In this document: one piece after another, positions 1 to 6,551 of the stretch
How positions within the stretch are numbered: the first letter of the stretch is position 1
Layout: each line of letters begins with the position of its first letter
Source: an uncultured Pelagibacteraceae bacterium
GTDB taxonomy: Bacteria > Pseudomonadota > Alphaproteobacteria > Pelagibacterales > Pelagibacteraceae
Length of the DNA stretch: 10,414 nt
NCBI GenBank assembly: GCA_902572155.1
Contig: CACGET010000032.1
Coordinates: forward strand, 1 to 10,414
Reading direction: 5' to 3'
The notes under the pieces: generated by a model
The model's database searches: none
What the model was told of the DNA's origin: nothing
The model's input: the letters and a program-made list of their open reading frames with translations, nothing else
Made by a program: the position numbers and the translations under genes

Positions 1-398
1 CAGAGGTTAAAAGAGGCAAAAGAATTCAAAGAAAAAAAAAATATTTTCCTGGTTATGTTTTGATTAAAAGTGAGATGGATAATAATATTTATCATATGAT
101 TAAAAATATAAAGAGAGTAAGTGGTTTTCTTGGCTCAAAAGGAATACCTGTGCCAGTTTCTGATAAAGAAATAGAAAAAATATTAGGCCAAATAAAAGAT
201 GGTGTAGCTCAGCCAAAATCTGGTATAGAATATAGTATTGGTGAAAAAGTTCAGGTAGTAGATGGTCCTTTCGCATCATTTAGTGGTATGGTTGAAGATG
301 TTGATGAAGAAAAATCTAGACTCAAGGTTTCAGTATCGATATTTGGACGTCCTACACCGGTGGATTTAGAGTATAATCAAGTTGAGAAGGTAAGTTAA
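1..398 (+). CDS. nusG: Transcription termination/antitermination protein NusG (5' partial)
   Basis: NusG binds the beta' clamp of elongating RNA polymerase through its N-terminal NGN domain; its C-terminal KOW domain contacts ribosomal protein S10 or Rho, linking transcription to translation or termination. The first complete codon begins at base 3, giving 131 visible residues. The reading opens with EVKRGKR, then KYFPGYVLIK (a hallmark NGN stretch) and VSGFLGSKGIPVPVS, followed by a linker and a C-terminal KOW domain (IGEKVQVVDGPFASFSG, then EKSRLKVSVSIFGRPTPVDL), ending in TAA. About 45 N-terminal residues are probably missing to the left, judged from the family's usual length near 175–180. 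A TTG at 60 is not the true start, because NusG homology continues without a break upstream of it. The stop overlaps the rplK ATG (TAATG), implying one transcript and coupled translation. Identification is by recognised motifs and gene order. Confidence 0.96.
   Translation, partial: EVKRGKRIQRKKKYFPGYVLIKSEMDNNIYHMIKNIKRVSGFLGSKGIPVPVSDKEIEKILGQIKDGVAQPKSGIEYSIGEKVQVVDGPFASFSGMVEDVDEEKSRLKVSVSIFGRPTPVDLEYNQVEKVS
384..390 (+). promoter_or_regulatory. Shine-Dalgarno site of rplK inside the nusG 3' end
   Basis: GAGAAGG lies seven bases before the rplK ATG and inside the last codons of nusG. It supports the ATG at 398 as the start. Because the site is within translated nusG sequence, ribosomes finishing nusG may help load rplK. 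Confidence 0.6.
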
Positions 399-823
399 TG
401 GCAAAAGAAATAAGTGGATTTATAAAATTACAAATTAAAGGTGGACAAGCAAACCCAGCACCTCCAGTTGGTCCTGCGCTTGGTCAGCGTGGAGTAAATA
501 TTATGGAGTTTTGTAAAGCTTTTAATGATAAAACAAAATCATTAGCTGGTAAACCAGTCCCTGTTGAAATAACAGTTTACAAAGATAAAAAATTTGATTT
601 TAAAATCAAATCACCGCCAGCGTCTTTTTATATTAAAGAAGCTGTTAAATTAAAAGGTGGCTCAAAAGAACCAGGAAGAAATATTGTTGCGTCAATTTCA
701 AAGAAACAATTAGAAGAAATTGCAAAACAAAAAATGAATGATTTAAACGCCCATGATTTAGAAGAAGCAGTTAAGATTATAGGAGGATCAGCTAGATCTA
801 TGGGTATTGAGGTTAAAGAATAA
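398..823 (+). CDS. rplK: 50S ribosomal protein L11
   Basis: L11 binds the GTPase-associated region of 23S rRNA at the base of the L12 stalk, contributes to elongation-factor function and is the thiostrepton-sensitive element of the ribosome. The 141-residue product matches the usual length of about 142. The N-terminal domain (about 1–70) carries the proline-rich segment NPAPPVGPALGQRGVNIMEF at residues 19–38, with the prolines P20, P22, P23 and P26 retained. The C-terminal RNA-binding domain (about 75–141) has SPPASFYIKEA and ends with GSARSMGIEV, the family signature. The start is fixed by the MAKEISGFIKLQ beginning and by a GAGAAGG ribosome binding site. It overlaps nusG by one base at its start and rplA by one base at its end. 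There is therefore no intergenic leader in which an E. coli-type L1 regulatory site could sit. Confidence 0.98.
   Translation: MAKEISGFIKLQIKGGQANPAPPVGPALGQRGVNIMEFCKAFNDKTKSLAGKPVPVEITVYKDKKFDFKIKSPPASFYIKEAVKLKGGSKEPGRNIVASISKKQLEEIAKQKMNDLNAHDLEEAVKIIGGSARSMGIEVKE
809..813 (+). promoter_or_regulatory. Shine-Dalgarno site of rplA inside the rplK 3' end
   Basis: GAGGT lies nine bases before the rplA ATG at 823, inside the last codons of rplK (the GIEVKE tail). It supports the annotated rplA start and, with the TAATG overlap, suggests coupled translation of L11 and L1. Confidence 0.6.
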
Positions 824-1512
824 TGGCATCTAAGAGATATAAAAAATTACTTGAAAATATAAAAAAAGTGAATGCGGAACCTATTGAAAAGTTGTTACCC
901 GAAATAAAAAAAAATTGTACAACTAAATTTGATGAGTCAGTAGACTTGAGCCTCCAAATTAATAATAAGCAAAAGAAAAGTGAAGTCAACATTAGAACAG
1001 TAGTTAACCTTCCAGGAGGAACAGGTAAAAATATCAAAGTAGCTGTTGTGTGTGAGGATAGTAAGGCTGAAGAAGCAAAAAATGCAGGTGCAGATATCGT
1101 CGGTAGCGACGAATTTGTAGAGGAAATTAAAAGTGGTAAATTAAACTTTGAAAAATTAATTTGTACCCCAGGTATGATGATTAAACTTTCTAAATTAGGA
1201 AAAGTTTTAGGTCCTAAAGGATTAATGCCTAATCCAAAACTTGGTTCAGTTTCAGAAAACATTAAAGATGCAGTGACAAATGCCAAATCTGGTCAAGTAG
1301 AAATTAGAAATGATAAAGATGGAAACATAGGTGTAAGTATAGGAAAAAAATCATTTCATGATGATCAATTATTGAAAAATTATCACGCTGTGTTAGATGC
1401 TTTAGAAAAAGAAAAATCAAATAACACCTTTAAGGGTGATTTAATAAAAAATGTATTTGCAACTTCTTCAATGGGAGTATCTTTTAAAATTAAATTAGGT
1501 AAGGCGATTTAG
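823..1512 (+). CDS. rplA: 50S ribosomal protein L1
   Basis: L1 forms the mobile stalk next to the E site, binds 23S rRNA helices 76–78 and helps release deacylated tRNA. In E. coli it also represses the L11 operon by binding its mRNA. The product has 229 residues against about 230–234 for the family. It starts MASKRYKKLLENI, has domain I split around an inserted domain II, and shows LPGGTGKNIKVAVV (near 65–78), GADIVGSDEFVEEI (near 89–102), and the strongly conserved LGPKGLMPNPKLGSV (near 128–142). The closing SSMG at 215–218 corresponds to the STTMG RNA-contact motif of the family, with serine in place of the usual threonine before methionine. The stop is TAG. The gene overlaps rplK by one base and lies two bases before rplJ. 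Confidence 0.98.
   Translation: MASKRYKKLLENIKKVNAEPIEKLLPEIKKNCTTKFDESVDLSLQINNKQKKSEVNIRTVVNLPGGTGKNIKVAVVCEDSKAEEAKNAGADIVGSDEFVEEIKSGKLNFEKLICTPGMMIKLSKLGKVLGPKGLMPNPKLGSVSENIKDAVTNAKSGQVEIRNDKDGNIGVSIGKKSFHDDQLLKNYHAVLDALEKEKSNNTFKGDLIKNVFATSSMGVSFKIKLGKAI
1501..1504 (+). promoter_or_regulatory. Probable Shine-Dalgarno site of rplJ
   Basis: AAGG, within GGTAAGG near the end of rplA, lies ten bases before the first of two consecutive ATG codons (1515 and 1518). The spacing favours the first ATG slightly, but the second cannot be ruled out; the protein would differ only by one methionine. Confidence 0.4.
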
Positions 1513-1514
1513 CT

Positions 1515-2036
1515 ATGATGAATAAAGAACAAAAAAAGAATTATATTACAGATATGATCTCTCAGTTTGAGAATAGTAAAGCTGTTATGGTTACTCATTA
1601 TCAGGGCTTGACTATGGTTCAATTAGACGAATTAAGATCTAAAATGAGAGAACATGGAATAGTTTTTAAAATAACAAAAAATAGAATTACGAAATTAGCA
1701 TTAGAAAAAACTAAGTGTAAAGATTTATCAGATTTATTTAATGGTCCTACGGCAGTTGCATTTGGAGAAGATGCAATAATGTCAGCAAGGATTCTATCTA
1801 AATTTTCAAAAGATAATGAAAATCTAAAATTAATTGGTGGAATAATGGATAATGAGGTCTTAGATCAGGCTGGCGTACAAAATGTAGCAAGTTTACCAAC
1901 ATTAGATGAAGCTAGAGCTAATATTGTTGGTATTTTAAACGCTCCAGCATCAAAATTAGTCAGTATTTTGCTTGCATACTCAGAAAAAATGAGTAGTTTG
2001 ACCGCAGAAAATTCTGTAACACAACCCAAAGAGTAA
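1515..2036 (+). CDS. rplJ: 50S ribosomal protein L10
   Basis: L10 anchors the L12 stalk: its N-terminal domain binds 23S rRNA together with L11, and its long C-terminal helix holds L12 dimers that recruit translational GTPases. The 173-residue product shows the L10 features in order: SKAVMVTHYQGLTMVQLDELR (about 21–41), VFKITKNRITKLAL (near 50–63), FNGPTAVAFGED (near 75–86), SLPTLDEARANIVGIL (near 136–151), and the helix ASKLVSILLAYSEK (near 154–167). By eye alignment the C-terminal tail is about 11 residues longer than that of E. coli L10, so it may hold an additional L12 dimer; this is inference. The gene starts two bases after rplA and ends five bases before rplL. The usual long L10 leader, where L10(L12)4 represses translation in E. 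coli, has no space between genes here. Confidence 0.97.
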   Translation: MMNKEQKKNYITDMISQFENSKAVMVTHYQGLTMVQLDELRSKMREHGIVFKITKNRITKLALEKTKCKDLSDLFNGPTAVAFGEDAIMSARILSKFSKDNENLKLIGGIMDNEVLDQAGVQNVASLPTLDEARANIVGILNAPASKLVSILLAYSEKMSSLTAENSVTQPKE

Positions 2037-2041
2037 TAAAT

Positions 2042-2407
2042 ATGTCTGACCTAAACAAAATTATTGAGGACCTTTCAAGTTTAACTGTTGCTGAGGCAGC
2101 TGAGCTTTCAAAACAATTAGAGGAAAAATGGGGCGTAACTCCAATGGCAGCAGCAGCACCCGCAGCTGCAGGTGGCGCAGCTCCCGCTGAAGAGAAAGAT
2201 GATTTTACAATTATGCTTGTAGCAGCAGGTGATAAAAAAATTAATGTCATTAAAGAAGTTAGAGCAGCAACTTCACTAGGTTTAAAAGAAGCTAAAGATC
2301 TTGTAGAGGGTGCACCAAAAGAAGTTAAAACCGGTGTTCCAAAAAAAGAAGCTGAAGAAATTAAAGCTAAATTAGAAGCTGCAGGCGCTAAAGTAGAACT
2401 TAAATAA
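2042..2407 (+). CDS. rplL: 50S ribosomal protein L7/L12
   Basis: L7/L12 is the multicopy stalk protein that recruits and activates EF-G, EF-Tu, IF2 and release factors. The 121 residues match the family length. An N-terminal dimerisation and L10-binding domain (about 1–33, LTVAEAAELSKQLEEKWGV) is followed by an alanine/proline/glycine-rich hinge (about 35–50) and a C-terminal factor-binding domain (about 53–121) containing KKINVIKEVRAATSLGLKEA and DLVEGAPKEVK. The helix residues equivalent to E. coli I69, K70, R73 and K84 are present as I70, K71, R74 and K85. The hinge is visibly richer in G and C than its surroundings because of GCA/GCT/GGT codons. The ribosome binding site is weak (AAAGAG, eight bases upstream). 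L12 is needed in several copies per ribosome, but no separate promoter is evident, so a strong translation rate or mRNA processing after rplL must supply the excess. Confidence 0.98.
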   Translation: MSDLNKIIEDLSSLTVAEAAELSKQLEEKWGVTPMAAAAPAAAGGAAPAEEKDDFTIMLVAAGDKKINVIKEVRAATSLGLKEAKDLVEGAPKEVKTGVPKKEAEEIKAKLEAAGAKVELK

Positions 2408-2426
2408 ATTAATAAGAAAGAATTCA

Positions 2427-2453
2427 AATGCTGATTATTTTTTAATCAGTATT
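2427..2453 (+). promoter_or_regulatory. Hairpin in the rplL–rpoB intergenic gap (possible attenuator or RNA-processing site)
   Basis: An inverted repeat pairs 2427–2437 (AATGCTGATTA) with 2443–2453 (TAATCAGTATT): eleven pairs including one G·U, closing on a five-T loop. The central seven pairs (CTGATTA/TAATCAG) are perfect. It fills about half of the 57-base gap between rplL and rpoB and ends 11 bases before the rpoB ATG. No U-run follows the stem, so it is not a standard intrinsic terminator. In E. coli the same junction carries an attenuator and an RNase III cleavage site that lower rpoBC expression relative to rplJL; a similar role here is inferred from position only. The structure is seen in the sequence, while its function is not established. 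Confidence 0.45.
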
Positions 2454-2464
2454 ACTAAACATAA

Positions 2465-5400
2465 ATGCAATTATCATTTACTGAAAAGAAAAATATAAGA
2501 AAAAGTTTTGGTAAACTAAAGGAAAGTTTATCAATACCAAATTTGATTGAGGTACAAAAAAATTCATATGATGAATTAACTGATTTTATTTCTGAAGCAG
2601 ATTTAACAAAAGGATTTGATAGAGTTTTTAAAAGCATATTTCCAATCGAGGATTTAAACGATAAAGCAACATTAGAATATGTTTCTTATAGATTAGAAAA
2701 ACCTAAATTTGATGTTGAAGAATGTATTACAAGAGGTTTAACTTATTCTTCTGCTTTAAAATGTACTCTAAGGTTAGTTGTTTATGAAATAGATCAAGAG
2801 AATAATACGAAAGATATATTGTCAGCTAAAGAACAAGAAGTTTATATGGGAGAAGTTCCAATGATGACTAATAGTGGAACATTTATTACTAATGGTGTTC
2901 AAAGAGTTGTCGTTAATCAAATGCATAGGAGCCCAGGAGTTTTTTTTGATCACGACAAGGGCAAAACACATGCCAGTGGTAAATTATTATTTAATTGTAG
3001 GGTAATACCCAATAGGGGTTCCTGGCTAGATTTTGAATATGATGTTAAAGATTTTTTATATTTTAAAATTGATAGGAAAAAGAAAATTTTTACATCAACA
3101 TTGTTATTAGCATTAGGTTTTACTAAAGCAGAAATTGCAGATGAATTCTATGAAAATGAGCAATATACTTTTGATACTAAAACTGAAAAGTGGAGGACTA
3201 AATTTAATCCCGAAAACTATAAAGCTAAAAATTTTTCTGAAGAAGTAATTGATGCAAAAACTAATGAGATTGTAATAAAATTAGGTGATAAGATCAATTT
3301 TTTAAATGCTAAAAAATTAGCAAATGATGGGCTTAAAGATATATTGGTATCACGTGAGTCTTTATTTGGAAAAATTTTACATAGAGATGTTAAATTAAAT
3401 GAAGAAGAGGATGGTACTTTTAAAATTGGAACAGAATTGAATGATACTATAGTTCAACAAATTTTAGATGCAAATATTCACTCACTACAAATTTCAGTAA
3501 CTAATTCTATTAATAAAGGACCCTATCTTTTAACAACAATACTTAATGATAAAAACAACACTAAAGATGAAGCTATTACAGAAATCTACAAGATGCTTAG
3601 ACCAGGCGAGCCACCAACGATAGAAATAGCTACACAAATATTTAATAATTTATTTTTTAGTTCTGATAGATATGATTTATCAGATGTTGGAAGAGTTAAA
3701 ATGAACTCTAGGCTTAACCAAGAGTGTTCAGATAAAATCACAATTTTAAGAAATGACGATATAATTGCTATTGTTCATAAAATGTTAGATCTAAGAGATG
3801 GAAAAGATGATGTAGACGACATTGATCACCTAGGAAATAGAAGAGTTCGATCAGTTGGTGAATTAGTTGAAAACCAAGCTAGAATTGGTGTTTATAGAAT
3901 GGAAAGAGCCATAAAAGAAAAGATGACAACTCTAGATGTTGAGTCAGCTATGCCACAAGATTTAATCAATGCTAAACCTTTGACTGTTTCCCTAAAAGAT
4001 TTTTTTGCAAGTTCACAACTTTCACAATTTATGGATCAAACAAATCCATTATCTGAAATTACCCATAAAAGACGAGTTTCAGCTTTAGGCCCTGGTGGTC
4101 TTACAAGAGAGAGAGCTGGATTTGAAGTACGGGATGTTCACCCAACACATTATGGAAGAATTTGCCCAATAGAAACCCCTGAAGGTCCAAATATTGGATT
4201 AATTAACAGTTTATCTACATATGCAAAGATCAATAAATATGGCTTTATTGAAAGCCCTTACAAAAAAGTAAAAAATGGGGTTGTCCAAGATAATGTTGTG
4301 TATTTATCAGCTATGGAGGAGACAAAATTTACAATTGCTCAGGCAAATACAAAATTGGATAAGAATGGAAAAATTATTGAAGAACTTGTTTCATGCAGAC
4401 AAAATCTCAACTTCCTATTATCAAAACCTGATACTATTGATTATATAGACGTATCTCCAAAGCAACTTGTTTCTGTAGCAGCATCTTTAATTCCTTTTCT
4501 AGAAAATGATGATGCGAACAGAGCACTTATGGGTTCAAACATGATGAGGCAAGCAGTTCCATTATTAAAACCTGAATCACCATTAGTTGGAACTGGTATT
4601 GAAAGTGATGTAGCATTAGACTCAGGTGTTACCATTGTCGCTAAACGAGATGGTATTGTTGATAAAATTGATGGTAAAAGAATTGTAATTAAAGTTACAG
4701 AAGAAACTGATTTTTCAAAATCAGGTGTAGACATTTATAATCTTCAAAAATTCAAAAGATCAAACCAAAATACATGTATTAATCAAAAGCCTTTGGTAAG
4801 AGTAGGTGATAAAGTAAAGTCTGGTGATATAATTGCTGATGGGCCTTCAACTAAATTAGGTGAGCTAGCCTTAGGCAAAAATGTAACTGTAGCGTTTATG
4901 CCCTGGCAAGGTTATAATTTTGAAGATTCAATCTTAATTTCAGAAAGATGTGTAACTGATGATGTCTTTACTTCAGTTCATATAGTTGAATATGAAATTA
5001 TGGCTAGAGACACCAAACTAGGTGAGGAGGATATAACTAGAGATATCCCTAATGTTAATGAGGAAGCCTTAAAAAATCTTGATGAATCTGGAATAGTTTA
5101 CATTGGTGCAGAAGTAAACGCTGGTGACATACTAGTTGGAAAAGTTACTCCAAAAGGTGACTCAGCTTCGGGACCTGAGGAAAAATTATTAAGATCAATA
5201 TTTGGTGAGAAAGCAATTGATGTCACTGATACTTCATTAAGAATGTCTAGAGGTAGTAGTGGTACGGTTGTAGATGTTAGAGTGTTTAATAGACATGGTA
5301 TTGAAAAAGATGAGAGATCAATAACAATAGAAAGAGCAGAAATTGAACAGGTTCAACAAGATAAAATTGTAGAAGAAGAAATTCTTGAAAGAAGCATTAA

Positions 5401-6550
5401 ACAAAGAGCTTCTCAATTTTTATTAGGAAATACTTTAACAAAAAAAGTTAAAGATTTATCTGAAGGTACAAAATTAGATCATGAAACTATTGAAAATTTT
5501 TCAATTAATGACTTATTTAAAATTACAGTTGGAAACAGCAATGATGAAGCAACTTTAGCTCAACTTAAAGAGCAATATAATAAAGCAAAGCAAGATATTA
5601 CTGAAAGATTTGAGGATAAAGTTCTAAAGATTAGAAGTGGTGACGACTTATTACCAAGTGTTATGAAAATGGTTAAGGTATTTGTTGCAATAAAAAGAAG
5701 ATTAAGACCAGGTGATAAAATGTCTGGAAGACATGGCAATAAAGGTGTTGTAAGTAAAATTGTTCCAGTTGAAGATATGCCTTATCGTGAGGATGGAAGA
5801 CCTGTTGATATAGTATTAAATCCACTTGGTGTACCTAGTAGAATGAATGTGGGACAAATCCTTGAAACACACTTAGGTTGGGCTTGTAAAGAGTTTGGAG
5901 AGGAAGTTAAAAAATTAGTAAACGAAAACAATAAGAAAATTGAAAAAACTGAAAAAATTTCCAAGTTCTTAAAATCTGTTTATGGAGATGAAATTTACAA
6001 TGAAAAAGTCGAGAAATTAAGTAAAACAGAATTTAAAGACTTAGCTGAAAATTTACAAAATGGAATTGCAATTTCAACGCCAGTATTTGATGGAGCAAAA
6101 GAAAAAAATGTTACAGAAATGCTTGAGCTTGCTAAATTACCTGGATCTGGACAAACTTATTTGTGGGACGGAAGAACTGGGGAAAAATTTGATAGACCAG
6201 TAACTGTTGGAATTATTTATATGCTTAAACTTCATCACTTAGTAGAAGATAAAATTCATGCTAGGTCTACTGGCCCATATAGTTTAGTTACTCAGCAACC
6301 TTTAGGTGGAAAAGCACAACTTGGTGGTCAAAGATTTGGTGAAATGGAGGTATGGGCTTTAGAGGCTTATGGAGCATCTTATACTCTTCAAGAAATTTTG
6401 ACTGTTAAATCTGATGATGTTGCTGGCCGAGTAAAAGTTTATGAAACAATTGTTAAAGGTGAAGAAAACTTTGAGTCAGGAATTCCAGAGTCATTTAACG
6501 TATTAGTAAAAGAAATTAAATCTTTAGCATTAAACGTGGAGCTTAATTAG
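2465..6550 (+). CDS. rpoB: DNA-directed RNA polymerase subunit beta
   Basis: Beta forms, with beta', the catalytic cleft of RNA polymerase. The product has 1361 residues against 1342 in E. coli. Visible landmarks in order: EVYMGEVPMMTNSGTFITNG and HRSPGVFFDHDKGKTH (protrusion and lobe region); the rifampicin pocket SSQLSQFMDQTNPLSEITHKRR at about 516–537, where D524, H534 and S539 match E. coli D516, H526 and S531 (the sensitive-type residues); then ERAGFEVRDVHPTHYGRICPIETPEGPNIGLINSL. The active-site lysines fall in GDKMSGRHGNKG (K1085 and K1093, matching E. coli K1065 and K1073), and H1258 in LKLHHL matches E. coli H1237. The C-terminal clamp segment GGKAQLGGQRFGEMEVWALEAYGASYTLQEIL is intact. 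No Shine-Dalgarno motif is seen before the ATG, only the AT-rich stretch after the hairpin. Stop is TAG, one base before rpoC. Confidence 0.99.
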   Translation: MQLSFTEKKNIRKSFGKLKESLSIPNLIEVQKNSYDELTDFISEADLTKGFDRVFKSIFPIEDLNDKATLEYVSYRLEKPKFDVEECITRGLTYSSALKCTLRLVVYEIDQENNTKDILSAKEQEVYMGEVPMMTNSGTFITNGVQRVVVNQMHRSPGVFFDHDKGKTHASGKLLFNCRVIPNRGSWLDFEYDVKDFLYFKIDRKKKIFTSTLLLALGFTKAEIADEFYENEQYTFDTKTEKWRTKFNPENYKAKNFSEEVIDAKTNEIVIKLGDKINFLNAKKLANDGLKDILVSRESLFGKILHRDVKLNEEEDGTFKIGTELNDTIVQQILDANIHSLQISVTNSINKGPYLLTTILNDKNNTKDEAITEIYKMLRPGEPPTIEIATQIFNNLFFSSDRYDLSDVGRVKMNSRLNQECSDKITILRNDDIIAIVHKMLDLRDGKDDVDDIDHLGNRRVRSVGELVENQARIGVYRMERAIKEKMTTLDVESAMPQDLINAKPLTVSLKDFFASSQLSQFMDQTNPLSEITHKRRVSALGPGGLTRERAGFEVRDVHPTHYGRICPIETPEGPNIGLINSLSTYAKINKYGFIESPYKKVKNGVVQDNVVYLSAMEETKFTIAQANTKLDKNGKIIEELVSCRQNLNFLLSKPDTIDYIDVSPKQLVSVAASLIPFLENDDANRALMGSNMMRQAVPLLKPESPLVGTGIESDVALDSGVTIVAKRDGIVDKIDGKRIVIKVTEETDFSKSGVDIYNLQKFKRSNQNTCINQKPLVRVGDKVKSGDIIADGPSTKLGELALGKNVTVAFMPWQGYNFEDSILISERCVTDDVFTSVHIVEYEIMARDTKLGEEDITRDIPNVNEEALKNLDESGIVYIGAEVNAGDILVGKVTPKGDSASGPEEKLLRSIFGEKAIDVTDTSLRMSRGSSGTVVDVRVFNRHGIEKDERSITIERAEIEQVQQDKIVEEEILERSIKQRASQFLLGNTLTKKVKDLSEGTKLDHETIENFSINDLFKITVGNSNDEATLAQLKEQYNKAKQDITERFEDKVLKIRSGDDLLPSVMKMVKVFVAIKRRLRPGDKMSGRHGNKGVVSKIVPVEDMPYREDGRPVDIVLNPLGVPSRMNVGQILETHLGWACKEFGEEVKKLVNENNKKIEKTEKISKFLKSVYGDEIYNEKVEKLSKTEFKDLAENLQNGIAISTPVFDGAKEKNVTEMLELAKLPGSGQTYLWDGRTGEKFDRPVTVGIIYMLKLHHLVEDKIHARSTGPYSLVTQQPLGGKAQLGGQRFGEMEVWALEAYGASYTLQEILTVKSDDVAGRVKVYETIVKGEENFESGIPESFNVLVKEIKSLALNVELN
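6538..6541 (+). promoter_or_regulatory. Shine-Dalgarno site of rpoC inside the rpoB 3' end
   Basis: GGAG (in TGGAGCTT) lies ten bases before the rpoC ATG and inside the last codons of rpoB. With the one-base gap between the genes it supports coupled synthesis of beta and beta', which assemble in equal amounts. Confidence 0.5.
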
Positions 6551-6551
6551 A

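Noticed and set aside
60..62. TTG as the start of a short 112-residue NusG-like protein
   Set aside because: The same frame continues upstream to the window edge with clear NusG sequence (EVKRGKR, KYFPGYV), so the gene is simply cut by the window.
813..1286. Long reverse-strand reading frame opposite rplA
   Set aside because: It lies wholly opposite a clearly identified gene and has the low-complexity hydrophobic/serine composition typical of the antisense of AT-rich coding DNA; no family is recognisable.
2130..2200. GC-richer GCA-repeat patch as a possible foreign insert
   Set aside because: It encodes the normal alanine-rich hinge of L7/L12, which accounts for the local composition.
1960..2427. 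Reverse-strand reading frame opposite rplJ/rplL
   Set aside because: Its alanine- and serine-rich sequence mirrors the L12 hinge and C-terminal domain read backwards; no independent evidence supports a gene.
2427..2460. Rho-independent terminator between rplL and rpoB
   Set aside because: The stem is AT-rich and followed by ACTAAACATAA rather than a U-run, so efficient intrinsic termination is unlikely; kept only as a hairpin of unknown function.
2408..2464. Separate rpoBC promoter in the gap (TATTAC as a -10 element)
   Set aside because: Such hexamers are common by chance in this base composition and no matching -35 element at proper spacing was seen.
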